Positions 34,098-46,550 are shown, numbered from the stretch's first letter. The stretch: DNA of 64,000 nucleotides from Sodiomyces alkalinus F11 (GCF_003711515.1 NW_021167087.1:772023-836022); one strand, 5' to 3'. A program made the numbers and translations. The notes: generated from the letters alone by a model not told the origin.

Positions 34098-37000
34098 TTA
34101 CCTCCTCTCGACGAGTAGAATATGCATAGCCGCATACGCGAGGATGGTAAACACAATGCCAAAGACGCCCAGGTTGATCATGTCGGTATAGAGCGAACTA
34201 TTACTGAAACCGAAAGAGCTGAGAATGGCAGCCCCCGGGACCGTAATGTCCAGCCCGTACTTCTTGTCGACCAGGGTGAGCTCGAGCACTTCGTTGACGA
34301 TGAGCGACTCGAACCCGTAATGGAAGATGGACAGCGACTGCAGCCACAGAGCGGCCTGGGGGATGGCGTTGTGGTTGAGGAGGAGGCCGGCGAACAGCAG
34401 GCTGAAGAGCATGACCAGGCTGCCGATCAGGTTGGCCACGCCCCCGTCCTTGCACACGATGCCGATGAACAGGCAGATGGAGGCGGCGGCCAGGTTGAAC
34501 AGGACCAGGACACCAAGGAACCGGAAGAAGTGGATGGCGTCGGGGACGAGGCCGGTCATCGGGTAGATGATGGCCCCCATCAGAAGAGGCGGGATGATGC
34601 GCAGCGGGATGATGTCGAAGAGGAGCTTGGCCGCAAAGTACGTGATGGGCGCGTAGTATCCGTTGGCCCGTTCGCGCACGAACAAGAGCCTCTCGGACGC
34701 GAAGACGTTCAGGCTCGTCAGGGTGCTGAAACCGAAGAGGGCGAGCAGGAAGAAGAAGAGACCGAGGCGGTTCTGGAAACCCGGGATGTCGTCGGTCAGC
34801 CCGTAGAAGAGATAGCCCGACAGGACGGCCAGCACGATGGCAATGGCGTAGTGCGTCAGCATCAGCATGGGGTTGCGGTACAGATTGCGGAACGTCCTCT
34901 GCGACAGGATGATGAACTGCCTCGTGTGGCTGACGCGGGCATACCCCCTGCCGACGGCGCCGCCCGTGTTGATGTTCGGACCTTCGGGGGAGTAACCGTT
35001 GGCGTTGGCGTTGTTCTGGCCGTTGGCGGCTTCGGCGGCGGCGACGGCCTGCTGGATCTCGTCGTAGGTGGACGTGGCGATGTCGGACTCGGCGAAGGCG
35101 CGCACGAGGATGTCGAGATCGGTGCCGGTGAGGGCGGCAGGCGGAAGGTCGTCAGGATCATCGGCGGAATAAGCGTGCGAAGGAGGCGCGGGCTGTCTCT
35201 GCAGCTGGAAGGCGGAGCCCGATTCGTCGGCACCGCCATCGGCACCGCCATCGGCATCGGACGAGGCGGCGGTGTCGATGGTTCTCCGACGGGTGTAGAG
35301 CTCCCTCTCCTGACGCCTGCGGACCGAGTCCTTGCGGTGGTGAGTGGGTCGCGAGGGCGAGACGACTGATTCGACGCCACTGTCCTCCTCCAGGCTTCCG
35401 GCCACCACGCTGGCGATGGACTTTACGGCGGTCGTGCTGCTGGGGCCGACACTGGCGACGTCGTCCGCCGCACCCAGGGTGCCGTCGTCTTCCGAAAAGG
35501 TAGCACCGGCATGCATGGTGAGATCCACGAGGTAGTCGGCAATGTTGAAACCCGGAGGACAGGGGTACCCGATGCGGTCGAAGTAGGTCTGGCACTGATG
35601 AAAGGGGCCGGAGAAGACGGCCTTGCCCTGGGCCAAGAGAATGAGCCGGTCGAACAGCGCGACGATGTTGGAGCGGGGCTGGTGGATGGTGAAGACGACA
35701 GTCCGCTTGTAGGTCCTGGCGAGGGTGACGAGACATTCGACGACGTTGAAGGCGTTGTAGGCGTCGAGGCCGCTCGTGGGTTCGTCCAGGAAGAGGATGG
35801 ACGGGCTAGTGACCAGCTCGCAGGCGATACCGACGCGGCGCTTCTCGCCGCCCGAGATACCGCGGCCCTTGCCTTCCTCGGAACCGATCAGGGAATCGCG
35901 GATGTGGTGGATACCGAGCTGCCTCTCCACCTCGTGGACCCTCTGCTCCTTGGCAGCGCGTCCCATGTTGCGGGGAAGGCGCAGCAGAGCGCTGGTAAGA
36001 ATGGTCTCGTGCACGGTCAGTGTGGGCAGCATGGTGTCCTCTTGGTCGACGAAGCCGATGACGTTCTTGTAGGCAGCGTCGTTGACCTTCTCGCCGTTGA
36101 CGAGGAAGTCGCCCGAGACGTTGCCGCGCTTATTCTTGCGAGCGAGAATGTCAAGGAAGGTGGTCTTGCCGGCGCCGGACGCGCCCATGATAGCGGTGAC
36201 TTCGCCGGGATGGGCGACGGCGTGGATGTTGGACAGGATGGTCTTCCCGTTGAGCTCGTAGGAGACGTTCTGGACGTAGAGGGTGGCGGGCTTGTGATCG
36301 GCCATGAGCTTGGTGCTCTCGTCGTCCGAGTCGTCCAGCGCGATGGGACCGTATCGGAAGGAGCGGCGAGAGAGGTACCAGGTGGTGAGAATGACGGCGA
36401 CGACGAAGAGGGAGCAGGCGGCGATGACGCCGGCGATGAGGGGTGTGTTGATCTTCTTAACGGGACGTTCGTAGCCGGGGACCTCGGTGTGATAAAGACA
36501 CTCGCCGGAGCGGCAGGAGAGCTGGATGCTGCTGTCGCCGATGAGGTCGAGAATGAGCTGGTCCATGGCGGGCTCCTCGAACTTGCAATTGTTGGTGCCT
36601 CCATTCTCCTGGAGACATTCGAAGGTGGCGGGGCCCGCGATATCTTGGTCCAAGAAATCGCTAATGTCGACAGAGCCGTTCTCGCCACAGAGCATGCGGT
36701 CGGGGATGCAGCTGCACTCGATCTTCTGGCACTGGTAATTGGTACTGTTCCGAGTGGGATCGATGATGGCCTTGGAGTCGCAGTCGGTCAGGTGGCAATA
36801 GAAGGACTCGCGTTGGTCGACCCAGACTACATTTTTTTCGGGTTTTTTTTTTCGTCAGTTATAGAAGCAAGTGAGCTGTAGAAGATGAATAGGGACAGGG
36901 ACGGACGGATGTACATTGAAAGTCGCATTCGCGTTCCTCCCTCTTGCAAGTGAAGGTGGCCTGGGGACGTTGCTCGCCGAGCAGCGACCTAATCTTCGCA

Positions 37001-37752
37001 TTGGTGACGTCGCAAATCTGGTAGTTGTGCTTGATGACTTCTCCGTTCTGGTAGCAGACACCACCTTCTCCCGTCTCCATAAGAGCGTTGCAGGCCTTGT
37101 CCTCCGTGCAGACATTGCAATTGATACCGGTCCATCCTTCGTCGCAACCGCACGACTTGGCTTTCGGAGAGCGCATCGGACGGTTTTGGTTCTCGCCACG
37201 ACCGAGGGAACCACATACTGGAGCAGCAGTGAAAGATGGTTAGCAAGGCGACGAGGAATCGAGGAAACGAAAGAGTAGGCTCAGGCTGGTCGGGGGAGGG
37301 AGAGAATAAAATGGCGGCGAGAGATGTAATGAGACAGGCGAAGAAGCGACTGGACCTCGGATCAGATGAGGGAGGACGTACGGGGTTCGAGACAGTCATC
37401 GCCGCCGAAACCTTCAGGACAGTCGCATTTGCCCGTGTAGTCGTTACAGCCGGAAAATTGGGTGCACTTGTGGGCGGGGAGAAGGCAGTTGAAGCTGGGG
37501 GAAGCCAAGAAGATACGTTAGCCCGGGGGAGCCAGCTGAAGAACGGGGGGGGGAAGGAAGATGGCGAGGGACGCACCACGGGGGACAGTGGCCAGGACGC
37601 GAGTCCATAAGAGAGAGCTGAACTCGATTCATGTCGAGCTCGGAGTAGCTCGACGTATTGTGCTGGGCGTTGGCGAAGGACGGTGACAATGACGACAGGC
37701 CGACGAGAGCGCCCAGGAGCAAGGCGCTCTTCCACGTCGTCGGGAAAGCCAT
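34098..37752 (-). CDS. ADP1-like ABCG half transporter with Cys-rich N-terminus
   Basis: Four exons on the minus strand (37752-37577, 37494-37382, 37217-36915, 36826-34098) give 1106 residues, close to yeast Adp1 (about 1050). A signal peptide ([21 protein letters not shown]) leads into an extracytoplasmic Cys-rich region with EGF-like units ([31 protein letters not shown]). A membrane segment (about 326-348) precedes the ATP-binding domain with Walker [10 protein letters not shown] (412-420), signature [12 protein letters not shown] (521-532) and Walker B LFLDEP (542-547). A Ser/Asp-rich linker then leads to the ABC2 membrane domain ([17 protein letters not shown] onwards) with about six helices. 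The half-transporter probably dimerises. Its substrate is unknown. The first three introns fall inside the Cys-rich part. Confidence 0.92.
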
Positions 37753-38705
37753 GACGGGGCGACACGACGTGGAGGAGTAGTGGTAGGGTGATCGGACTGT
37801 GATGGACGACGGATCGAAGAAGATGGCCCCCAGTAAGATGTTGTTTGGCAGTGTGGGGGGTTGGTGAGGAGTGAGGTGGTGACAGAGGATGGGAAGAAGA
37901 AGGCCGAAGCTCTAGTCGTATGTTGAGAGGCTTGAGAGGCTGGAGGGGGAACAACCTTGGGGGCCTAGACGTACTGTAAAGCATAAAGGAAGGGTACAGG
38001 TACCTCTGGGGTGAGGTGACGGAATGACGCGGAAGATGAGACAAAGGTACTTTAGAGGTATTATCTAGTATTATATAACACTGCAGGGTACTTTAAAGTA
38101 CCAATATCTACCTATACCTACCTACCGGTAAGGTACCTAGGGAAACACTTGAGAAAACATGGTGGCTTCGAGCGGGCCCAATGACGAAACCAGGATGGTT
38201 ATCTGGGGATCGGAGCTGCTGTGTACCTGGCGCTATCTCGTCACGGGGCATGGGGATGAATCCATGGGACCTCGACAGGTACATGGTAGCTGTTGTGCTC
38301 TGAGTCCTGCGAAGAGTGACTGTACTCGGTCCGAGGGAGTCACGAGGGGTAGAGGGATTCCGCCAGAACGCGTCAGGACATTAAGGTACCTACGTACAGA
38401 CGTACAGAGCGTCCGTCTGTAAGACTCCTCACACGCCCTATTGTCAACCCGGTGTCAAATCCAATATCGACACGACGCTACAGACTAGCTTCAAGTTCTC
38501 GGATTGATATAGAACCCATGGGACAGACAAAGAATTTCTATCTGAAATAAGTAGAAGAGACATTGGATTGCATCTCGTCTAGAACATATTCATTCATTCC
38601 CACTTGACCTTGTCTGTCTTTTGTCGCTTGGACAGAGAATTGTTCCATTCTCTTGATTCTCCCCCTCAGAACAAATACGCTGGAATAAGAGGCTCATTGA
38701 ATATC
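37753..38705. other. Divergent region, ABC transporter and aminotransferase
   Basis: This stretch contains no gene. It has a cluster of GGTACC/TACCT-type repeats at about 38044-38145, part of the AAGGTACCTT motif family seen elsewhere in the window. Promoters for both flanking genes should lie here. Confidence 0.5.
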
Positions 38706-39299
38706 ATGGTCCGAATCGCCCCTTTCGCAGTCGAAGAATGGATGGACGAATACGAGAACACGCCGGGCTGCCTTAACATAGCCGAGACCTGCGCCGCCTC
38801 CGTGTCTATTGACGAGCTGGTGGCGCTCGCTAGAAGCCCGAACGTGAAGAACGCCCAAGGAGAAGAAGGGAAAGCCGTTCCAGGTCCCGTTGAGGCGGCC
38901 TTCACTTCCACCAAACTCACCTACGGCGCCATCCGAGGTTCGGAAGCGTTGCGTCGGAACGTCGCCTCCCTCCACGAGACCGAGCTGCCTTCTGCTACTA
39001 CTACGACTCCCCTGCAGACCCTTTCCCCCGACGACATACTCATCACCCAGGGTGCCATTGCCGCCAACTTCCTCGCCCTCTACACCCTCGTCGGCCCAGG
39101 TGATCATGTCATCTGCGTCTACCCGACTTACCAACAGCTCTACTCCGTCCCGGCCAGTCTGGGCGCCGAGGTCTCCCTATGGAAACTCAAGGCCGAAAAT
39201 GCCTTCATCCCCGATGTGGCTGAGCTCGAGGCACTCGTTAAGCCCAACACCAAAGTTAGACATGTCCCTCGAGCTCCTCTGTCTCCTCCCTATTCCATT

Positions 39300-39330
<31 letters not shown>

Positions 39331-40119
39331 CTCTTACTATGCATATACTTATACGCCGCCTGACCGCTTCCCCAGATGATCATACTCAACAACCCAAACA
39401 ACCCAACCGGAGCACCCATCCCGCTCGGCACCCTAACCGAAATCGTCGCCTTCGCCCGCGTCCGCAACATCACAATCCTCTCCGACGAAGTCTACCGGCC
39501 ACTCTTCCACTCCCTACCGAGCGACGACACCCCTCCACCCCCCGGCATCACCGCCCTGGGCTACCAAAACGTCATAGCCACCGGCTCCATGTCGAAAGCC
39601 TACGCCCTCGCCGGCCTCCGCATAGGCTGGCTCGCCACCCCGTCCCGCGCCCTCCTCGACGCCTGCGCCTCGGCAAGGCACTACACCACCATCAGCGTCT
39701 CGGCCCTCGACGACCGCGTCGCCTCCTACGCCCTCTCCCCCGCCGTCCGCCCCGCCCTGCTCCGCCGCAACCTCGACCTCGCGCGCACCAACCGCGCCCT
39801 CCTGGCGGGCTTTGTCGGCCGCCATGCTGCCGTGTGCGACTGGGTCGCTCCCCTCGCCGGCACGACCGCTTTCGTTCGCTTCCGCCACAGGGACGGGGAC
39901 GGCGGCGGGACAGGGCGAGGAGGACGGCCTGTCGATGACGTGGCTTTCTGCAGGGACGTGCTGGATCGCAGTGGCGTCTTCTTTGTCCCCGGGTCGAGGT
40001 GCTTTGGCGACGGCTCGGACTTTGCGGGGTACGTACGCATCGGCTACGTTTCCTCGACGCAGGTCCTGCAGGAGGCGCTGGGAAAGTTGGATGCGTATAT
40101 CGAGGCGCATCTTTCTTGA
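38706..40119 (+). CDS. Class I/II PLP-dependent aminotransferase
   Basis: Two exons (38706-39254 and 39376-40119) give 430 residues. This is a fold-type I PLP enzyme. NNPNNPTG (188-195), DEVYR (220-224) and the Schiff-base lysine in TGSMSKAYALAGLRIGW (Lys257) are all present, and ITQGAIAANFLALYTLVGPGD is the usual phosphate-binding region. The N-terminal LNIAETCAASVSIDELV and TYGAIRGSEALRRNVA segments are typical of a subgroup that also includes capreomycidine synthase-like enzymes. The amino donor and product are unknown. The intron has an unusual GTTAGA donor and contains a TTTCAC microsatellite. No targeting signal is seen. A Gly/Asp-rich insert near residue 365 is probably a loop. Confidence 0.9.
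39296..39332 (+). repeat. TTTCAC hexanucleotide microsatellite in intron
   Basis: About five to six copies of TTTCAC lie in the single intron of the aminotransferase gene, upstream of the branch region, forming part of its pyrimidine-rich sequence. Confidence 0.85.
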
Positions 40120-40351
40120 TTTCTCCTGTCGGCTGTCAAAGCAGTTTACTTTCCCAACTTCAAAGCACTGGGGGAGCAACCTAGAACGAGACGTCGATGA
40201 TATTCACCAACTCCACGCCTAGAAAGGAAGAAGAAGAAAAAAACGACATACAAAAATAAAATAAAAACGTGTAAAAGGAACCGACCACGTAGTAAAACGA
40301 CGTCCCCGATAGGACCCTCTCTTCACCGCCCCCGACATCGCCTAACCGAAT

Positions 40352-40611
40352 TTACCCAAATTTCTTCTCAAACTTCTTGAACATGCCCGTAACCCCCTTT
40401 TCAAGCCGTGCCGCGTTCTGCTCCAACCTTCCCGATGGCGGGTCCGCCCTATAGTCCTTATGCTTCTTCGCTTCGCCCTCGGTAGGACGGTAAAATTGCG
40501 AGTGGGCCGCATAGGCCGACGCATCCTGCTGCTGGGCCTGCTGGTTCTGTGCGTACATATAGGGGGAGTAACCGCCTGGCGGGGTCGTTTGCTGTGGGCC
40601 GGGCGTCGAAG

Positions 40612-40651
<40 letters not shown>

Positions 40652-41897
40652 TTGTTGTTGTTGTTGGGGAGGCGGCCCACCTGGTGGAGGCGGCGGCGGC
40701 TGGAAGCCCAGGGTGGTCTGCGTCTGCTGGGGCATGACGGGAAGCGTCGCGCTACGCTGCAGGCCAAATTGCGGCGGGGGGAGACCGGGGCTCGCAACTC
40801 CCGGCTGGCCGCCCGGCAGAAAGCTTGGCGGCGGGACGAAACCTGGAGAGAAGGGGGCTTGGGCGTCGTAGGCTACGGCCTGCGCCAGGGGGTCGAGCCC
40901 CCCGTCGTCGGGAGGCGGCGTCTTCTCCCGGTGCCGGATCGTCTCGGGCGCTGCGGGCGCCGCGGGATTATATGCCATCGGGGCGTAACTGGCGGGGGCT
41001 GGCTGCTGCTGCTGCTGCTGCTGTTGCTGTTGCAGCTGTTGCACCGGCGAAACAGCCGATACGGGGGGCGGACCTGGGATGGCGACGGGTACGGGGGCAG
41101 CCTGTGGCGCTGGGTCGGCGGCCTTGTAGGTCGGGTCGGAGATGGCGACATTTTCGAGCTGCTGCACCACGGAGCTCGCGTCGGTCTGGTGGGCTGGTGG
41201 GGCGGGCTCGTCAAGAATCTCGAGCTGGTTGGGAGGCAGCAGGCGACGGACACCGTTGACAAACTGAAGTGCGTCCTGAGGGGTCCAAAAGTAAATGTCG
41301 ACGGAGTGCAGCGGGTAATGGTACTTGTTCTCGTTGCGGGGATCGAAGGTTGGGAGATGCCAGTAGTTGGGGTCGTTGTTGGGCTGGCCTACCGTCAGGG
41401 TGACGAGACAAGAGTGTTTGTACGAGTAACGAAGGTTGGCCGAGTCGAGGACTGCAATTGTGGGTGATATTAGTGGGAAGAACAAACAAACAGCCTGTAG
41501 GAGATACGCGACGGGGAAACTTACAGCCCTCGAGGGCATCTTGGTTCTCGGTGCCTGGCTGGTTCGCGATCTCAACGCGCGCGCGACGGGCGCTGGCATT
41601 CTCGAAGAGGTAGACATAGGAAGCCTTGTCGAATCGATGATGGGGAGGGTCGTTGGTCGGAGGTCCGTAGAAGTAATGGACATCGCCGTAGCTAGTGACG
41701 CAGACGGGCCAGTCAGCCATTATGTCCCAACTTGCGCAGTGGTCGCTGGTCTGTTGTCCTGAATCGCGTTGGCAGAGATGCGATGCGATGCGGAGGACCT
41801 GGGACGTTGGGACGTTGAATGTGGGATGTGGGAATTGGGATTCGGGACGTAGGACATACAGAGTGGCTACATTCTCCTCACCCGCCTGGGTTGCCAT
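40352..41897 (-). CDS. PolyQ/Pro-rich protein with conserved N-terminal domain, unknown function
   Basis: Three exons on the minus strand (41897-41882, 41758-41525, 41451-40352) give 449 residues. The first exon is only 16 nt; the GTGAGG donor after MATQAG keeps frame with GQQTSDHCASWDIMADW. Residues about 15-140 look like a folded domain (VCVTSYGDVHYFYGPP, RFDKASYVYLFENA, HSCLVTLTVGQPNNDPNYWHLPTFDPRNENKYHYPLHSVDIYFW). The rest is disordered, with Gln runs of 11 and about 18 residues and Pro-rich blocks. The last 20 residues (GRLEQNAARLEKGVTGMFKKFEKKFG) form a basic amphipathic helix. I do not recognise the family. Such composition is common in RNA-granule or endocytic adaptor proteins, but that is inference only. 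Confidence 0.7.
40615..40661 (-). repeat. CAG/CAA polyglutamine tract
   Basis: A run of CTG then TTG triplets on the plus strand encodes about 18 consecutive glutamines in the disordered half of the protein. A second tract of about 11 lies near 41008-41040. Confidence 0.9.
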
Positions 41898-43113
41898 CTT
41901 GATTTGCTCCAACCGACAACACAACCCGACAAAGCCAAGGGAGAGCGAAGCCAAGAGAACAAAGACGGCGTTGGTGCAGATGAAGAAATGCCCAGTGCTG
42001 CAGGACCAAGGGCGGCGGCAGGTGTGAAGAGGAGGGTCGACACACAGGGCCGAAGGTCGAGACCCGGGAGGCTGGCCGAGTTGAGTTGCTCTTTGAGGGA
42101 CCCCGCCTAGGACCAACTGGTCTTGTTGGGTGGGTGACACCGGCCTGAAGATGAGCTTATGGCTGCTGCAGTTTGGCAATGCGTCAAAGAAGACCAGCGG
42201 TTACACGAGGCAGTTGGAAGGGTTGAAGACGAATTTCTCCTCTGGGGTCGCTTATGTACCGCAGTGGCCCGACACAGACAAGAGGATCCCCATTGTGGGA
42301 GTTCTGGCAGCCAGAATGCCCTGGGCCCTCGCAGCCATCCCGATCTGGGCGTCTAGCTGCATGAATGAGGAGTGGGAGGTGCCAGAGTAGAGTAGGATAC
42401 AAGTAGTAAGTGGTCGACCCGGCGCTTAGAAGATCTTCCTGGGAAAAGATGCAGCCAATGACGATGTCCGAAGCTCGAGTGCCTTGTGGAAACTCACGGC
42501 GAGAGAAGTCGGTCGAACAAGAAGACCCCTGGTCCCTGTGATGTTCTGAGGGGAAATGGGAAGAAGTGGGTGAGTGGGCGGTCTGGTGGGGTACTTTGGT
42601 TCGTATGGAGTATGTATCGGTACTACACACTGTGTATTACTCAGACCTGGGCTGACCGCTGAACTCTCGGTGAAGCAGCCTAGCTTAGTCATTGACCGAC
42701 GATTCTACCGGGAATGGGTACGGGTACCAAAATTTTGGAATGGGAATTGGCCGCTTTCTACGATCCCATTTCTTGCTTCCACGCGACATGGCAACACTAC
42801 GACAATCGCGACAACCTCCACCAGAGAATCGAAACAATTAAACATCCACTATTCTCGATACATATCGCTCCTAGTCTTCTAGGTATCTCGACGCTTCTCT
42901 CGAACGCTCTCAAAGCCATCACGAACCGAGCTCACCCACCAAACTTCGCCAGCAGTATCTCCAGCACCATACTCATCACGAGACGACCGAGCCCTCTAGC
43001 CTGAGAGGTATCCCTCCTTCATAACCGGTCCGCGCGCCGGCTCGCAGCGCCTCCCCTTCAAGTTCCTCCAATATACCCTCGAACAAAACAACCGCAAACG
43101 AATACCAACCAAA
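41898..43113. other. Divergent intergenic region, polyQ protein and uS8m
   Basis: No gene is supported. Several open frames of 65 to 150 codons exist but lack motifs and are not spliced to anything recognisable. The last 100 bases before 43114 look like an ordinary 5' leader. Confidence 0.5.
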
Positions 43114-43602
43114 ATGGCCATCTACCACGCCATCAACGCCTGCGCGCACCTCTCCAACGTCGCCGCCGCAAGGCTAGGCATGACCTCCCTCCCCGCCAAC
43201 AAAGTCAACCTCAACCTCGCCCTCGCCCTGCACCGCGCCGGCTTCATCTCCACCGTCTACCGCGGCGGCCCGCACCCCCCCTCGCCCGAAGACCTCACCC
43301 GCCCGCCGCCGCCCACCACCCACGCCGACGCCGCCAGCCGCCGCCTCTGGCTCGGCCTCAAGTACTGGAACAACGAGCCCGTCCTGCGCAAGATGGTCAA
43401 CGTCCACCGCCCCAAGCGGCCCATCACCCTCAAGACCGAGGACCTCCACCGCGTCGTCCGCGGCTTCCCCTCCAAGGACGGCCTCGTCAAGGGTCTCAAC
43501 CTTGGCGAGTGCATCTTCCTCATGACTGACCGCGGTCTCCTCGAGGGTAGGGAAGCTCTGGCGAAGAATATGGGTGGTTTGGTGCTCTGTCGTGCGAGGT
43601 AA
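43114..43602 (+). CDS. MRPS8: Mitochondrial small-subunit ribosomal protein uS8m
   Basis: This is an intronless frame of 162 residues starting in an AAAATGG context. The protein begins directly with the uS8 fold (HAINACAHLSNVAAARL, LALALHRAGFISTVYRGG). It ends with the family signature IFLMTDRGLLEGREALAKNMGGLVLCRAR, which contacts small-subunit rRNA. The middle VNVHRPKRPITLKTEDLHRVVRGF is also typical of the fungal mitochondrial form. There is no obvious cleavable presequence, as in yeast Mrps8. The gene is convergent with the disordered-protein gene. Confidence 0.92.
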   Translation: MAIYHAINACAHLSNVAAARLGMTSLPANKVNLNLALALHRAGFISTVYRGGPHPPSPEDLTRPPPPTTHADAASRRLWLGLKYWNNEPVLRKMVNVHRPKRPITLKTEDLHRVVRGFPSKDGLVKGLNLGECIFLMTDRGLLEGREALAKNMGGLVLCRAR

Positions 43603-44379
43603 ACCATTCTGGATCCCCCTCCCCCCCTTCCCCTGCCGTCTCAGGTTTTTATGGTTGTTTTGGGTGGTTGGGAGGCAGAAGAGGGGGGAACTTGGTCCGC
43701 ATGAGAAGACGAAAGGAGGATGAAGAGAAGGGAAATATCAAGACGTAGTGTCTGCATAGAGCAGTCTACGAATCTCATACCCTGGGGGATTGCTACTGGC
43801 CTTGGGATAAGCCTGGTTTACCGATAGGAAAACAAACCCCCCCTGTATCTGTACCATATTGTACTGTCATGAAATTTGAGTCTGCCAATATTAGAACAAG
43901 TAATGCATCTCCTCATGGACTTGTAGTAAGGGCTGGTCCTGATAGACACGGCAACGTGAGAAACCACATACCGCTGTAGCACTGGACGTGTATTCTTCTA
44001 CGTCCTTCGAAATGGCAAATAAACCAAGGCCACGCAGGGAATAACCCCGAACAATAGACAAACAACTAACTTACAATGAATGTACTTTTGATTTGCTTGT
44101 TTCTACAGAAGTAACAAAATAAGAATAAGTAGAAGTAACAATAAAAAATAAAATAAAACAAAAATAAATACAAATGCCAGTTACTCCTTTGCTCCCGGCC
44201 AACAGCTTACGCCACAATGCACCTCTGCGCGGTCGGTTCTGGTATCAAAAGTATAAAAACAAAATGCTTCATCTGCCCAAAATAATGCTACCCCATGCCT
44301 CATCTCAAACCTACCGCTCCTCTCACGCACTCTAGTCCGTGAATTTTGGGAAACTAAAGTAAGAATATCGAGCAGAAAC
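43603..44379. other. Convergent region after uS8m
   Basis: This is 3' flanking DNA with an A-rich stretch near 44105-44170. No gene is present. Confidence 0.6.
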
Positions 44380-46550
44380 CTATTCCAGCATGCTCCCAAC
44401 TTTAGTTGTGTCTTCTGCCGGCCCATTCTCTTCCTCGGGGGGGACATCGACCTCTTGCGCGGCCGGGACCGTCTCCTTGGTTTCTCCACTGGCGGCGGTT
44501 TCCTCGGCAGTTCGGGATGGGCCGGCGTCCACGGGAGGGTCGTCAGCTGGAGCCGCTTCGCCCTTCGTGCCGTCTTCTTCGGGCTTGCCTGTGCCCTGAG
44601 ACTCTTCCGCGGTGGCTCTCTCTTCGGCGACATCTGCTTCTGCCACATGATTCTCTGCGGCCGCGGGCTCTTCGCCATGCTCCGGCCCCGTGACTGGATT
44701 CATAGCCTGCTCCACAATTGCCTCGGTGGTCAACTCGGCGGCTTGTTCTGACTCCGTGGTCGAGTGAGGCGTGGGCTTCGCCTCGGGTTTGTCCTTCTCG
44801 TCGTTGTCATCTTCGAGGCTAAGAGACTGGACAGCCTCCGTGGTACTCTTTACATCAGCCTCGGCCTCGACTGGCTCGGCCGCCTGGCCCTCGCCCTCCT
44901 TCGCATCCGCTGTAACCTTGGGAGCATCCTCGGCCGGGCGAGCGGCCTTCGGTCCCGGGCTTCCGGTGGCAGGCAGAGCAGACTTGGCAGCCGTCTTCTT
45001 TCCGCTGGCGCTTGCGGAAGCCGAAGCAGTCCCCCGCGCCGAACCAGGCGTCGTTCTCACGTTGCCTCTCCGTGGCGGCGTGACAGGAACCTTGTCGGTG
45101 ACTTTGGAGTTGGAGCTCTGCGTAGGCCTCATCATGCGGGCGAGGAAGCTCTCGTCGACGTCCTTGTCCTTGCGCGTGACGGGATGGTCCTCGAGTGACT
45201 TCCTGGGCGGAGGGCCTATGCTGGGCATGGGGTGGTTGATGGTGGACCTCTGCCTCCGGATCGTCCTGTTGGTGGCGGACGTGCCGACGGTGGACACGCT
45301 CGCTCTGCTAGGCGAGCGGCCAAAGCAGGTGCCGAGACCGGAGACTGAATCCCGGCCGTTTTCCCTGACTTTGGAGCTCGATGCGGCCGTGGGGGCCATG
45401 AGGGAGGGCGGTAGGTTGACGGGTCGAGTCGGCGACTTGACTTTGGGCTTCACGAAGCCTGTGCTGCTGCCGGGCGATACCTGCACGGGGGCCGGTGTTA
45501 CTTTCTTGCCGGTTGCGGGAGTAGAAGCTGGCGTAGCAGATCTCGTGGAGCTCCTCGCGGTGGTCGCGGTGGTCGCGGTCCTAGCGGTTGTAGTAGGCTT
45601 TTCGATCGACTTCTTAACAGGCTCGCGAGTGGTCTTCGCGGCTTTCGTGCCCGTGCCCGTGCCCGTGCCCGAGGCTGGCTCGGTGCCGTTGGTCGGCGTC
45701 CTGGGGGATATGGCGGCTGTCCTTCCGGGGGGCTTTGTCGTGGTAGTCTGGAGCTTCGCAGGCTGCTTGTTCGCAGCCCGTGGGACTGTCTTGTCGGGCT
45801 TGGCCGTCTTGGATACCTTGGCGCCAGAGTCCCCGATGGGCGTAAGGGGGTTCGAGGGGCCTTTGTCGGGAGGTGATGCCGGCAGAAGCTTGGGCGTGGG
45901 CGTCTCGGTATCGACGCGTTTGTCAGGATTCAGGCGGGGCTTATCTGTGACAGCTTCCAGGGCCGTTGTGCCATGAGTGCCGTTCTTGATGTTGGCGACG
46001 AAGGCACCGTTGGATTCGAGCTGCCGAGGCGACTCGGGAATAGGCTCGGGGCCCATATTGGCCTTTTCTGAAAAAACCAAAACACTTCCTTCTTCCGTGT
46101 TGGAGCTGAGTCTGCGTTGCGACTGACTGCGTGCCGAATCGTTGCTGGGATCGCGTCTAAGCCCTATTCTGCCGTCCTTCTCGATTGCAATGAAGCTGGA
46201 GCGGACCTTGGACAGGGGACGGGGCGTTGGGGTATCGGTGCCAGCTGGAAGAGTGACGACGTACACGGTCAGCGAGCGAGTTCAGAAGGAGGGTGCGTGG
46301 GGAAGGGACTATAATATGATGTAGGGACTAAGGCTGGAAGATTGTAGAGCCAAGGGCGACGCCTGTCGTCCTTTTGACGGGGCCTGGGGCCGCGAGGAAT
46401 ATGGATGAAGAGCAGTGGTGAGATCAGGTTGAAGAACATACTTGCAGGGCCGGCGGGAGATCTTCCCCGATCCATGCCTAAGCTACTCTCGGGCGGACTC
46501 GCATCCTTCTTCTGCTCAAACATAGCCCGAAGGTTCTTGACCTGGGACAT
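44380..46550 (-). CDS. Large disordered Ser/Thr/Pro/Ala-rich protein, unknown function
   Basis: Two exons on the minus strand (46550-46442, 46244-44380) give 657 residues. The N-terminus MSQVKNLRAMFEQKK and RPLSKVRSSFIAIEKDGRIGLRR, joined across the intron, are the most conserved-looking parts. They suggest a short amphipathic binding motif, which I recall from uncharacterised Pezizomycotina proteins. The remainder is low complexity: Thr/Lys/Pro-rich repeats with GTGTGTK and TTARTATTATTARS stretches in the middle, and a strongly acidic Glu/Ala-rich C-terminal 200 residues. No enzyme domain, membrane segment or signal peptide is seen. The pattern fits a cytoskeletal or scaffold protein but the function is unassigned. 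Confidence 0.75.

Noticed and set aside
35511..36881. 456-codon plus-strand frame opposite the ABC transporter
   Set aside because: Antisense shadow; Walker and signature motifs are on the minus strand.
42184..42630. 148-codon minus-strand ORF upstream of the polyQ gene
   Set aside because: No motif, and not joined to a neighbour by plausible splice sites.
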